DNA of 64,000 nt from Strongylocentrotus purpuratus (Eukaryota; Echinodermata; Echinoidea; Camarodonta; Strongylocentrotidae), in NCBI RefSeq assembly GCF_000002235.5, contig NW_022145597.1, positions 28,784,423-28,848,422 of the forward strand, given 5' to 3'. A program made the translations under genes and the position numbers. Shown here one piece after another: positions 10,850-22,547 of this stretch. Each line of letters starts with the position of its first letter. The first letter of the stretch is position 1. The notes beneath the pieces were generated by a model. That model did no database searches, was not told where the DNA came from, and worked only from the letters and a program-made list of their open reading frames with translations.

Positions 10850-13800
10850 TTTGTATTCATTTGATAATAGGATGGAAATAAGTGTCTTTTACATCCGAAA
10901 TATGAAATATGATATCATACTGTAATGAAGAACTTGTTTTGGATTTTTTTTCTTTTAGTGAAATGGCCCTTATATCTTTACTCAGAGGCGGTAATACTGC
11001 CGTTGATCGTCCATGGTTATTCTAAATTTTAAGTATGAATATAAACAATATAATCATGGCGTGTTGACTGAATAAATCTTCAATATATTCTTTAGCAAAG
11101 CTTTACTGTACAAATTTATTAACAAACCTTTATATTAATTACGATTATTAATAACAAATGCTAGATTTCGAGAAAAACTTGAGTCTAGCCTACCCTTTCA
11201 TATTCCTCCCCTTCCTCCCCTTTCCTCCCCCTCTCTCTCCCCCTCTCTCTCTCTTTTTTCTCTCTATCCCTCTCTCTCTCTCTCTCTATATATATGTATG
11301 CATATCTACATAAAATCTTCAGGAGAAGATGATTCTTAAAACATGTTTCATTCCGTGGGTATTTCTAACGGTCAATATCTGATACAGTATTCCATCAACC
11401 CTGAAACACAAACACGTTATACTTTATGTTCCTAACCCTGTACTAAGCTTAAACCTGATCCCCAACTCTTGATGACCGTCAAAATATTTATCTAACCTGA
11501 TAGCAAAGACTTTCGAAGAATCAACCAGAACCAATTTGCACAGCCTAGTTCACCTCTTATACTTTGCGAACACTGCAATTATTTGTAACGTGATCCGAAC
11601 ATGCAATCAATAGGTTCTTTTTGCAATTGCCTTTCAATACATTTTTGCGATCGTATTGTAGAAATTTAAATAATGAGAAAATGTAGCTCGGAGCAAATGT
11701 CCCCAAAGCAAACGTAGGGTCACTGGAGAAAACACATCGAAATCATGGAGATCTGCGAACAAAAATGACTTCTTTTATAACACGAATACAAACCTTAAGT
11801 GATAACATTTTGTAAATTAACGGCGCGAGCAGACCAATCTATTGCATCAATGTAATTAGATAACGCGTTGACAAGTAGTGACGTGTGAGCGATAGGTAGG
11901 CGCCCATCTTTATGTTCCATAACTTCCATATAAAGCTGCGGCGGTCACCCCTACCTTTAACCAATTCCAATAAGTGAAAGTTACACTGTATTCTAATCTT
12001 ACAATTTAATAGTGAAATAAAACTGTCTATAATTTATTGGAAACAAAGTTTTCAATTCAGTTAGCTGATCACCTGTTTACAATAAACCATACAATACCAA
12101 CATTATAGGAGTTACTAAAAGTATGATAATTGATTAACGTGTTTTAAATTTATAGTGAATTAGAAAAAAGAAAAGAACTTCCTTTTTTTGTATTTACTAC
12201 ATTGCTGTATTTTGCCCTTCTGTTCACATTGTTTTAAAATAGAAAATAAATTAAAAAACTTATTTTTGAAAAATTGCCTGTTCCGGCTCATTACATATCA
12301 TTTAACACAATGCTTGCAATCTTCTTGCTACTATTTAGTGAATGGTAAAAACTATTCTGCTCGCTAATTAACCCATTGTTTACTTGACCTAGTTGTCTCT
12401 GTATTGAGCCTATATCTCGATAGGAATGAGAAAATTCAGAAGTCAGAGGGATATCACAAGGTGAATACACACACATACACACGCACAATGCATACATACA
12501 CCATGTACACAGCAGCAGCAACAATAGCAACAAAAACAACACGTGACCTGCTCTTAGCCAATCAAATCCTCACGGCTGTTTCATTATGCCCGATGTCATG
12601 GTTGTTTATAGACGAGCATACTTAGCTTGATTTTTAGCACGAACTCATCGTCCTCGTTATAATAACTGTGTGAAGAAGAGAAAAATCTCAGCGACGAACA
12701 AGTGGATCAATCATTCCAGTGGTATGAAGCACATAGCCTTGGACATGTTGGAGGGAATTCGATTTTGTTTTTACCTCCTTCATGATCATAACGGTTGCTT
12801 TTATTAGTGAGAGTAATATCAGTAGACGGGTAAATGGCGCCATTCCTATCTGTAAATGACGTTGTCATGGGAACCTAGTTGTGATGGACATGATGGAAAC
12901 GTGTCAAGTACAAATCCACAAAAGTCACCCGTGAATGGTGAAAGATGTATAGATGACACGTTTGGATTCACTGTAAATGGAGAAACTACTTGCTATTAAA
13001 GGGGAAAAAATTGAATGATTACTATTTCTATACGGGAATGATTAAGATCAAAAGATTGTGATTGCGGGAACTCGGGGAAATAGACTTGACACGATTCTGA
13101 ATTTGGGAAAAATAATGGCAGAGGTAACAACCTAACTGAAATGTGCCCCCATCGAAAGGGTGAACAAATACATGTACAAAGATGAGAAACAAAGAGAAAG
13201 TCTGCACACGATTGCAACGCATGTTTTCTCATAAATCAACTCAATGGCAATTTCAATTCCCTATTGTATGTCCAGTAGAAATCATGTTCGCATAACATAT
13301 TATGTCATTGTAGTGTTCAATCATTTCAAAGCTGACGCCTATATACTGCTATTGTGTCGATGGCCTTGATCTCTCTCTCCACGTCAAAAGACCCCCCCCC
13401 CCCCAGCCCCCGACGCAGGGCGGATCGACGCTACGCCAATGGCCATGTGTACTGCAATCACTTCACAATCTCTGAGGAAATTAATGCAAGAGAAATTGAA
13501 TATATAATGGAGTGCATTCGAAATGAGAACAACTGATGACACGTGGCCATTTCTGCACGTGTAACCTAGCTAGAAAATACGTAGGAGTCCTCATAATCTA
13601 CTAAAATTACTCCCGCGATATTATCCTAGGTATCTTAAGCTCTCTTGATGATAAAAAGGGCGTGAAAAGCAATCGCATTATTGATGATTATTATGTTTAG
13701 TAATTCTTAAAGTGTATGTGACCCATTTCGCAATCCATTGTTAATCGTGACTGATATTCATCGCGGAAATTGCACGACTTTCTAATATTGTCAACTGGAA

Positions 13801-14500
13801 TTCATGCTTTTCGATTTTTTTCCTCCTTCTATTTACAGGTCAACTAACTGGGTCGAAAGAAGCTACCGGCTAAAGCGGTTCATATGTATGGGTAAACTTG
13901 GATTCAGCAAGGCACACAGAACTCGACATTGCATAAGGGTGACATCACATCATTTTGAAATTCATCCGCCCACTTACCTTGGGGTCTGTAATTGGAGATT
14001 TTTACCTAAGATTGACGATATAACTGGCTCGATGGAAAACAATCTGTCTAGTTATGATTAGAAGGTGAGATAATTGACTGGAAGCATATCACATCTCAGA
14101 GTAATTACCTTATGCAAGCGGTGAGTGTCGACTAGAATCAGTTGATTCACTGTAGAATCAATTTCTCAGAGACTTCTAATTTCAACGAATACTACTCGAC
14201 TGCTCCAATAGAAGCTACGATTATAATCGCAAAAACTACTCTTAACAGAACGTATGGTTTATGATAACTGTAAGTCTGAATGCACTCTTTATGGTTTTAT
14301 GGAAAGGCGTTTCCAAGCAGATGCGTTTTTCAAATAGTCGAACTCTTTGTCTGTAAATCAAAGATTACGATCATTATCACAACACACTCATCGTCTTAAG
14401 CATCGTCGTTAGCGTCACCGTTTACATCGACGTCAATCTAACTATCTTCGAAGTAAACTAAAATATTTCATCGTCGGGAACATAGTCCTTAGCGACATCG
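10850..14500. other. Intergenic DNA, mostly featureless
   Basis: Contains CT/TA microsatellites at 11212-11290 and a poly-C tract at 13390. An open frame at 13804-14061 (+) follows a strong acceptor (tract ending TCTATTTACAG at 13840) but matches nothing I know and ends in a stop. It could be an upstream exon of the MGCGSS gene or noise. No other coding signal is seen. Confidence 0.4.
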
Positions 14501-14517
14501 CTCACGATATCAATATC

Positions 14518-14942
14518 ATCTACGCATAGCACAACAGAACTTCACGGGCACAGCGTCATTTTCGTTCACGAGGTCATCTATAGCATACCACAATAGAACT
14601 TCACGGGCACGCGTCATTGTCGTTCACGAGATCATCTATAGCATACCACAACAGAACTTCACGGGCACAGCGTCATTGTCGTTCACGAGGTCATCTATAG
14701 CATACCACAACAGAACTTCACGGGCACAGCGTCATTGTCGTTCACGAGGTCATCTAAACATACCACAACAGAACTTCACGGACACAGCGTCATTGCCGTT
14801 CACGAGGTCATCTATAGCATACCACAACAGAACTTCACGGACACAGCGTCATTGCCGTTCACGAGGTCATCTAAACATACCACAGCAGAACTTAACAGGC
14901 ACAGCTTCATTGTCGTTCACGAGATCATCTACGCATACCACC
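14518..14942. repeat. 59-bp minisatellite, about seven units
   Basis: Tandem units of 55-59 bp contain CACAACAGAACTTCACGGGC and CGTCATTGTCGTTCACGAGG. Units start near 14518, 14573, 14631, 14690, 14749, 14805 and 14864, with a partial unit at 14922. The repetitive HNRTS/FTRSS frames are artefacts of the array. It ends about 20 bp before the ATG of the next gene, so it occupies the presumed 5' UTR or promoter. Confidence 0.95.
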
Positions 14943-14962
14943 GACATCACTTCCCAGCTAGC

Positions 14963-16253
14963 ATGGGGTGTGGATCGAGCCACACTCAGACCGCATTGAT
15001 TCGTGACATGTACCGTGAGCCAAGCGAGTTTGATACATGTACCTCCGTCATCTCGGGGAGGGAGTACAGAGGCGAACCAGACGGGAAAGAAGTCTCATCG
15101 GCAGGTGATTCATTTTGTTTATCATTTTTCATTTTCAAAAACTGTATTTTGGGGGTTAAAATCTGCCTAAAACATTTTTGAAGAGAAGGTCCATTACTTT
15201 AATTAAACAACTGGGGAAAAATTCCGAAAACCTGAGAAAAGAAGAAAGAGAGAAGGAAAAAAAATAGGGAAAAACACAGCAAATGCTTGAAAAGAAAAGA
15301 AAATTCTTTGACTAATGACCTGTACTCAAGAAAATACTTGGGGGTATGAACAATAGTTTTTCTCGTTACAATCTGCGATGATACACACGTAAACTATTAT
15401 GTACATTACTCTGCAGATTAGGCACTTGAACAGAAACTTGAGAGAATGTTAGCCAAGGTTTTTAACGTAATGAAAAGAACTAGGTATATGTTTTATAAGC
15501 ATTTTAAGATGGAATTTTGTTGTTGTTGAAAAATGGGTAAATGCTTGTTTTAATCTAATTTGTGTAGATTATTGGTAGTATGGGGAGATATTTCTTTCGT
15601 GCAACCAAATTACTGCTTTCTGCCGTAAAGCAATTATCAGGTGAAAAAATAGCCGGTAGATAAGGACGGATCGAAATAGATGAACATATGAGAACGAAGG
15701 ATGAAAAAAAACACGTCAGTACTGTTTTGTATGAGACAAAATGTTTTGACTTTGCTATAGTACCCGGTTACATTTTTCAATCTATGATATTTCCCACGCA
15801 GAATTTGAAATGTATTTTTGTATTCAGCTTCATTCATAATACGTGTAACACAATTTTTAATTTAGACGACATCTAACATTGTTGAGTGTGTTGTAACTTC
15901 AAAATGTAATGGTCTCTCAATTTTCCAAAAACATTCCAGTTGGTGATCCTCAGACCAAGAGTGAGCTTCTCCATGCGAATAGGAAGCCGGCTTCAAGATC
16001 ACCTTTTCCTCAAAGAAGCGAAGACAATGTCGGCAGAAACAAGTCACCTGGAAAACCCGAAACCTATAAAAACGGGAAAAGAGTAAACTTCACGGCTCTG
16101 AGTGAACACAACGAGCACGATGTCGGTGGTGATCGACATAAGACGACGAGGACCGCGAACACGGCTGACAGTGTAAGGGTAGACCTCGTGCATGAGGTGT
16201 CTGCTATGAGAGGAGTACCTGACGAAGACCGGGATTTCCTCGTAGCGACGTAA
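14963..16253 (+). CDS. Small putatively dual-acylated (MGCGSS) protein, two exons, 151 aa
   Basis: Exon 1 is 14963-15104 (ATG in good context, AGCATGG; donor CAG|GTGATT). Exon 2 is 15940-16253 (acceptor ACATTCCAG; stop TAA). Exon 1 ends in phase 1 and exon 2 continues in the matching frame, giving 48 + 103 residues. The N-terminus MGCGSSHTQT carries Gly2 and Cys3 as in N-myristoylated, palmitoylated membrane-anchored proteins. The rest is hydrophilic, rich in K, R, S, D and E, with no membrane segment. This architecture resembles BAALC (MGCGGS start) but similarity beyond the start is weak, so I give no symbol. A 3' UTR with AATAAA at 16915 follows. An opposite-strand frame through exon 2 superficially resembles a receptor helix and was rejected. 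Confidence 0.6.
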
Positions 16254-16914
16254 TCCTTGGTTGTATCAAATATACCCGTGAAGCGGCCGGAACGATTCCA
16301 GACGTTGAGGTCGCTCTGCAGAGTGGCCAAGGTATCCGACACGGTAAGATTTACGCATGGGCGCAATGTGTCTCGTCAAGAAGTAGGAGCGCTCTAGTCC
16401 TCTAGCAGAGGTCTCCTCTTCCTCTAGCCTTCTTGTGCCTGAGACTTGCCAGATTATTCCTGTATTCTCCTCATCTCAACAGTTGAGCAGTGATTGGAGG
16501 AAACATAAACAAGCTACAGAAGGCGTCAGAATCTTGTAATCTTATTCGTCAAATTCATCGAACGATTATCACCATTGAAATGGACACTGAAGAAGAAAAG
16601 CGAATGATATAAAGTATTTATATATTTTTGTATCAAATTGGAACTTCCTGAAACTTAATCGCACCTGCATACAGAGAGACATTCTTGGAAAACGGAGCAG
16701 TGGTTAATGCTGTATAGGTGTTTGGTTAACAATATTCATGAGCCCAATCTCGATTGTAATTCATGGACCACGATATAATTGGTAATGGTGCTCAAGTTAT
16801 GAAGGTATAGGCCGAAACTTCAAGTTCAAACATATCATTTTCTTTTAATTTTTATAAATAATATGTAATCAATTCATCGTATGTAAATAGATTGTAACCA
16901 TTTTTTTTAAAACA

Positions 16915-16920
16915 AATAAA
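16915..16920 (+). promoter_or_regulatory. AATAAA polyadenylation signal of the MGCGSS gene
   Basis: The first canonical AATAAA I see downstream of the stop at 16253, giving a 3' UTR of about 680 bp. It is consistent with plus-strand transcription. Confidence 0.5.
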
Positions 16921-17176
16921 GGGCCCCGAGTCTTTGATGATATGCCATCATGTTTGTGTTGATTAAAGGCAGTGTAGTGGCTTCGAAGGGACACAGGGCA
17001 TAATTATGTACCCCCCCCCCTCCACCGGGCAAGCAAAAAGGAACAATGAAAAGAGGAGAACAGAATACGGTAAACAAAGGCAACATGAAAAGAAGATAAT
17101 AGGACCCATCCACCACCCTCCCCTATATAATTATGTGTGACTTTATTAATTCGCATCTCATACACATAATAACACC

Positions 17177-17179
<3 letters not shown>

Positions 17180-17238
<59 letters not shown>

Positions 17239-17241
17239 GTC

Positions 17242-17272
<31 letters not shown>
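17180..17272. repeat. (CT)n microsatellite
   Basis: Pure CT repeat with rare G interruptions. Confidence 0.97.
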
Positions 17273-17279
17273 GGTACAT

Positions 17280-19230
17280 GTGCCTCTAGAAACTAATGAT
17301 ACACCGCTGAATGGAATAACGTGTCACCGGGCTAGCTTAATCCAATCAATGTGTCACTCATAAGAAACGCAACGAACGCAATTACAAAGACTCTCAAGAC
17401 ACCAACATCGGGCAATTATACCACTACAGCCTTAATTGTGCGCCATGCTTTCAAACTTGCGAGCTTTATTTACAATGACATACGCAAATATGATTTATTC
17501 CAGGCAATAAAATAGGGTAGGCCTACTGCAAAATGCCATATAGATGATTTCTTGAAAATCTTTGCGATTATGTTGATTGTAGGTAGCAGAGCAATGTTCG
17601 CCATGTATGTGTCTATATTTTGCAGGGTTATCAATATTCGTTCAGCTGTATTAAATTGACATTTTGGGCCAAATCTGACCTAAATGGTGTTAAAATACAT
17701 TTATGTTGAAAAACGATTATGGTAATTATTTTATTAGATGTTCTTTGTATCCTATGATTGACATGGCGCGATTGTTGTTGTTGTTGCATTTTCATGGACA
17801 TTTTAAATTTCATGTTTAAAGATGTATTAAAGATGAAGTTGAGTTCTGGTCATGCGATTGCATTGTGAAAGAAACGGTGTGGAACCGACCAGAAAAGGTT
17901 GATCATCTAGCATATAAGAATTTGTGTGTATTGCAAGGTTCTGGAATTATCAAAATGATAAGAAATTTGGACAAGTCTTGGTAAAGTTACAAACACTTGC
18001 GCAGAAAGATGTATATGGGACTACACGAACACGTGGCATAAAAAGCCACCCCCTCCGATTTTTCTGATGTTACATGCATATTTAGAATATGAAGGCATTT
18101 GAAGAGCTATGCTATTCAGGGAACATGTCGTAACTGATGTTCTTCCACACTTGCATAATAAGAATGAGTAATGCTCACAAATTATTTTTCACCTCTTCCC
18201 AGAACTCAACCTTCTCTTTAACTGCAACCAATGACTAATTAATTGAGTAAGTAAGTAAGTAAATGATATGAAATAGATAAATGAATAAACAAATATATGA
18301 ATAAACACATGGATAAATAATTATTGGGCAAAAGTTTTCTTATATCTTATGACTGACTTGGACATGATTGATTGATTTTATTCGCCAAGCCTCCAACATA
18401 CAACAATTTTAGCTTCATTATCAATGACCAATAATTAGATAAATAAATGGATGGAATAACAATGAAAATGGACCGTGCATATAAAAAAATCACTCTAAAA
18501 TGCATTCTCAAATGTCTTTCTTTTGCGCGAGCCCGATTGATTGGAAATTGAATTGATTTGGAAATATGGACCGAAATGATTATCTGGAAAGGTATTTATT
18601 TTATCATTCTATCCACTGTTGCACCTAAAAAATAGAACTGTGTTCCCCATATCTATCAGTATCAACTATGATCAAACATACATTGGTGCTCAATTTTTTA
18701 CCTTTATTGTATCATTATCACCTTGCATTATCATGATTATAATGAAAATAGTCTATAACATATGAACAGTTGTATTGCTTGTATAATTACGATCAAAGTC
18801 TTTAGTATTTCTGCCTCTGTCGCGGAAATTTAGAATAAGGCTACATTTTCATGTTTTTTTCTTGATGAAAGTTTGATCTTAAAGATAATATGTTGAGGTC
18901 AAAATCGATATATTCCCCATTATGAATTTTCTCTCATATTCCTTTTCTAATTTCATACCGACCTGTAAGATGACCTTAGCATCAATATCATCATTATTAC
19001 GGCTTTGCTAAATTGATACAATCATGTGATAATGATGTGGATTAATTTCTTACGATATCATATGTTATGTTTACAATTTGATAAAGTTTATTATTGAAAT
19101 ACAGCATTTGTTAATGATTGTTTGGTTTCTGATTTTATCAACAAATTGTCCGTAGCTAACGAGCCGTTAATGAAATTGATATTCTAAAGCACTTAAACTC
19201 ACGCATAAATCATACACAGCAAGCAGGTAC
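17280..19230. other. AT-rich intergenic DNA, no gene seen
   Basis: No supportable coding sequence. Short GTAA and ATAAA-type repeats occur at 18245-18330. A motif at 18366-18400 (GATTTTATTCGCCAAGC) resembles the start of the repeat at 26650 and 33590 (ATTTATTTTGCCAAGC) and may be the antisense 3' end of a LINE family. Confidence 0.5.
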
Positions 19231-19238
19231 TGCTACAG

Positions 19239-19445
19239 ATCCTGTCCATAATTCACACAAATATCTGTCCAGTAGATTTAGTCTATGCTGACGCCACCAA
19301 GAAGGTCATCAGCTCTGCCTATGCCTTCCCACGCCATGTCCTTGCCTGTTATCTAAACAGGTATCCTAGACAGACGTTTCATTCCAACTACTGTCCGTCA
19401 ACGGAACTCTTTCCCTACACATTTCGTTGGAAACATTTCAGATAA
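19239..19445 (+). CDS. Candidate terminal exon, unknown
   Basis: After an acceptor (GTACTGCTACAG) there is an uninterrupted 68-codon frame ending in TAA. It includes VDLVYADATKKVISSAYAFP and RHVLACYLNRYP. Composition is protein-like and less AT-rich than the flanks. I recognise no family and see no partner exon, so it may be a relic. Confidence 0.25.
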   Translation: MLSIIHTNICPVDLVYADATKKVISSAYAFPRHVLACYLNRYPRQTFHSNYCPSTELFPYTFRWKHFR

Positions 19446-19617
19446 AGGACTTCCAGGATTTGAATGTAGAACATATGGATACATCCTTGATGAAATGTAA
19501 TTTTGTTTTGCTTTCATTTCGGGTTGCTATTTGTTTAATTGTTCATTTGTATTGCCTGTTTTGTAATCATTAGTCATTCTTACAATATGTGCCGTGAACC
19601 ATGTGATTGGCCTTTCA

Positions 19618-19619
<2 letters not shown>

Positions 19620-19657
<38 letters not shown>

Positions 19658-19689
19658 GCTCTCTCTCTCTCTCTCTATCTATCTCTCTA

Positions 19690-19754
<65 letters not shown>

Positions 19755-19757
19755 ATA
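19620..19757. repeat. (CT)n(CTAT)n microsatellite
   Basis: CT repeat with CTAT blocks; the Ser/Leu frames are artefacts. Confidence 0.97.
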
Positions 19758-20102
19758 TTTTTCAGTGAGCGTCTGCTATTTCAGCACATTCGTAAGGTAT
19801 TTTATGATGCTGTTATTCACGTTTTTTATATTCTAAAAAATGTCTCACACCCTTTTCTGCTGAACGACGAAATACTTTTTTTACTTAAAATACTTCTTTG
19901 ACTTAATTAGATATGACGAAGGAGCCTTTGTTTTTAAGTTTTTAAAAAAATGAATTATGGCGCCATATACATGTAAATTATGTAAATCATTTTAAAGGAT
20001 GATAAGAAAAAATGTACACATGATCTACCCGAGGCCTTATCGAAGACCGCAAGAGATACAGCCCATGATTATACAATTATTTTCCACCTTCAAATTATAT
20101 GG

Positions 20103-20336
20103 AATCTAAGAAGCATTGGAACATTTAAATCACGTTGTGAAACTAAAATATAAACAAAATGTTACATGAAAGTACTATTTCTGCCACGATAATTACCCTT
20201 ATTATTAAACATGCCGTTGCTGTCTTTCCCTTTTCATCTTCTAGTTCTTCTTATTTCACTTTCGTTTGTTTGCTGGTGATGGTGTATGGAGGTGGTGGTG
20301 GGGGGGGGGCTGTTATCTCTCTCTCTCTCTCTCCCT
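20103..20336 (+). repeat. Left arm of an inverted repeat flanking duplication copy A
   Basis: This 230-bp segment, including GTTACATGAAAGTACTATTT and a GGTGGTGGTGGGG tract, recurs inverted at 28165-28408. The two arms bracket copy A of the 7-kb duplication. Confidence 0.9.
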
Positions 20337-20531
20337 TTAAAGGCCCACTGCACTACTTGTAGCTACTTGCGCCCTCTATATAACAAACAATGCCTAATCG
20401 GTGACCATTGGTCCCCCATGATCCTCTTTTTCTTATGTTAATTGAGAGCTGAGTTGATGAGATAACCACCTGTCCAGTGACTTGCAGGGCGCTCTAATCC
20501 CCCTGGCCAAACTAGTACAGATGGGCTTTAA
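20337..20531 (+). mobile_element. MITE family B, copy 2
   Basis: Best-preserved copy. The left end TTTAAAGGCCCACTGCACTA mirrors the right end TAGTACAGATGGGCTTTAA. TTAA borders both ends. No coding capacity. Confidence 0.85.
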
Positions 20532-20558
20532 GTCATTCAGATTATGAGAATGGGAAAG

Positions 20559-20589
<31 letters not shown>

Positions 20590-20900
20590 ATGTTGTTGTC
20601 ATGTCTGCTTAATACACACTATCAACAGTTTTATGTTTCATAACTTTAGATGATTATGTCATTGAACAGATCAAAGAAACCATTATCATCATCATCATCA
20701 GAACGTAATGAGATAGACCAATGTACGGGTATTAATATAGTTTCTGAAGATGTTTGTATTTAATAGAACATTATGATCTCCCTGCCCATATGTTTTTTTC
20801 TCTCTTTCTCTCGTATCCTCTACACAGACTTGCTCCAATCTCTCTCTCTCTCTCCCTCTCTCTCTCTCTATTTATATGCCTGTTCCATGGCTATTCCTCC

Positions 20901-20952
<52 letters not shown>

Positions 20953-21357
20953 ATCCTCTTCGATACACGCTTTCTACAATCTCTCTACCTCTCTGATATG
21001 CCTGCTCCCTGTCTATCTCTTCTCCTCTCTCTTTCTCTCTTTTTTTTTTTCTCTCTTTCTCTCTCTCTTCTACCCCTCTCACAATTAACATGAACAAAAG
21101 TAAATTAACCCGAGGAGGATTATTATTATGTCATTCCATTTAATGAGAAAGTTTTGTGCACAATGTGTCAGAGAATAAAGCAGCTGATTAAAAATTTGAC
21201 AATACAACTTATGAATGTATACCCCTCAATGGTTTCCTTCGCACGTTTTATCTACACATGAAGCACATGTACAAGATTGTACTCGTCAATGCAGTATAAA
21301 CAATCAAATTCCCAGTGAGTTGACTAACCTGTTGTCAACACAAAACTATATTAGGCT

Positions 21358-21580
21358 CAGGCGCGGATCCAGTGAGGATTTCTTAGGGGTCGGGGGGGGG
21401 GGGGGGGGGGGGGGGGGGTAGGGGGGAGCACATTTTTTTTTTTTTTTTGGGGGGGGGGGGGGGCCCTCGAAAATTTGCACTTGAGGGCAAGGGGGGGTCC
21501 ATCTCCGAAAAAAGGTGAAATTAACGTGTTTTACATGTGTTTTTTCCAGGGGGAACCGGGCCCCCCTGGATCCGCCCTTG
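21358..21580. mobile_element. hAT-like MITE with poly-G/C core (shared by both duplication copies)
   Basis: Starts CAGGCGCGGATCCAG and ends CTGGATCCGCCCTTG. It is flanked by near-identical 8-mers ATTAGGCT and ATTGGGCT, as expected for hAT target duplications. The core has long G and T runs. The counterpart is 29031-29312. Confidence 0.8.
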
Positions 21581-22015
21581 ATTGGGCTACATGTAGGCAT
21601 ATTGATACTTTACATTTGAAACGAGATTCAAATTGTATTTATATATTTTAGAGGCAAAATTATGAATTGGTTGGGCTAATGTTAACGTCAGTGATGACTG
21701 ATCACCGATGGTTTTTTTTTTCTCGCATCAAGTTGACAAAAGTCTCAACAAACAGAGAAGACGTCTGACCACATGGAAAAGATCCAGCTAGTATGCTTCT
21801 CGAACTTCTCAATGCTACTTTTACCCTGCAGTTGAAATAAAGAAAAGAGAAAATGTAAAGATTTGTTAAATATATTACAACGAATTCTAAGGTATTTGGT
21901 TGCTGTATCCTGACAATGTGCATGTACCGAATGTATTTCAGAAACAGTAGTGTTATGTGATATGGTGTGATTCTGCTAGCGGGATAATGAAGAGGTGTAT
22001 ATGTGCACTCTTAAC

Positions 22016-22297
22016 CAGGCGCGGATCCAGGATTTCTTAGGGGAGGGGGCCCAACTTTTTTTTTTTTTTTGCTCCCGAAAATTTGAAAATCGCGCCGGCC
22101 GAAAAGGCGCTCAGTGGGGGGGGGGGGGGGGGGGGGGGGAGGGGGGGGGATGGGGGTAGTGAGCACAATTTTTTTTTTTGGTCCTCGAAAATTTTAAAAT
22201 TTGCCACCCCCCCCCCCCCCCCCCCCCCCCCCCCCTTGAGCGCAAGGGGGGGGCAGGGCACCCCGCCCCCCCCCCCCCCCCCCTGGATCTGCCACTG
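22016..22297. mobile_element. hAT-like MITE, inserted only in copy A
   Basis: Ends are CAGGCGCGGATCCAGG and the inverse of CAGTGGCAGATCCAGG. A perfect 8-bp target duplication CTCTTAAC lies at 22008-22015 and 22298-22305. Copy B has the empty site with a single CTCTTAAC at about 29738. A CAG-type terminus plus an 8-bp duplication is the hAT superfamily signature. Confidence 0.9.
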
Positions 22298-22547
22298 CTC
22301 TTAACGCAGTGTAGAGTTGGGTACAATTTTGCACATAAGAGGTCAAAATGGGAATATGCATGTTTTTTGGATGACATGTACCCAAACTTGGTTGAACATT
22401 ATCCATTGTTGGTAAACTCTTACCCGATAAACATGCATGATTCCTTTCTCCCCTCTTATGAGTAAAATTTTACCCAACCCTTTAAAAATTATGAAGATAC
22501 ATATGGGAAAAATACGGATTGGGCAATTCTCTCAAATATGAGTAACT

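Noticed and set aside
14518-14942. CRISPR-like array
   Set aside because: Units are contiguous with no unique spacers, and the genome is eukaryotic.
14676-15000. Repetitive protein with HNRTS and FTRSS units
   Set aside because: It is the 59-bp minisatellite read in one frame; unit lengths of 55 and 59 bp shift the frame, so it is not a repeat protein.
16064-16366. Minus-strand frame resembling a GPCR sixth helix (LTLSAVFAVLVVLC)
   Set aside because: It is antisense to exon 2 of the MGCGSS gene. It lacks other helices, ends at a stop, and the plus-strand gene has matching splice phase, a good start and a poly(A) signal.
21702-21923. Possible fifth exon of the peptide gene (ending SMWSDVFSVC; in copy B at 29475-29657 QCKSS...SVC)
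   Set aside because: It follows a good acceptor, but phase 1 from exon 3 gives an immediate stop, and exon 4 at 22548-22594 fits phase and ends the frame in both copies. It might still be an alternative exon.
22037-22406. Gly- and Pro-rich frames on both strands
   Set aside because: They come from poly-G/poly-C tracts inside the hAT-like MITE. Similar frames at 21346-21600, 28113-28352, 29082-29387, 34392-35067 and 55979-56363 are also low-complexity.
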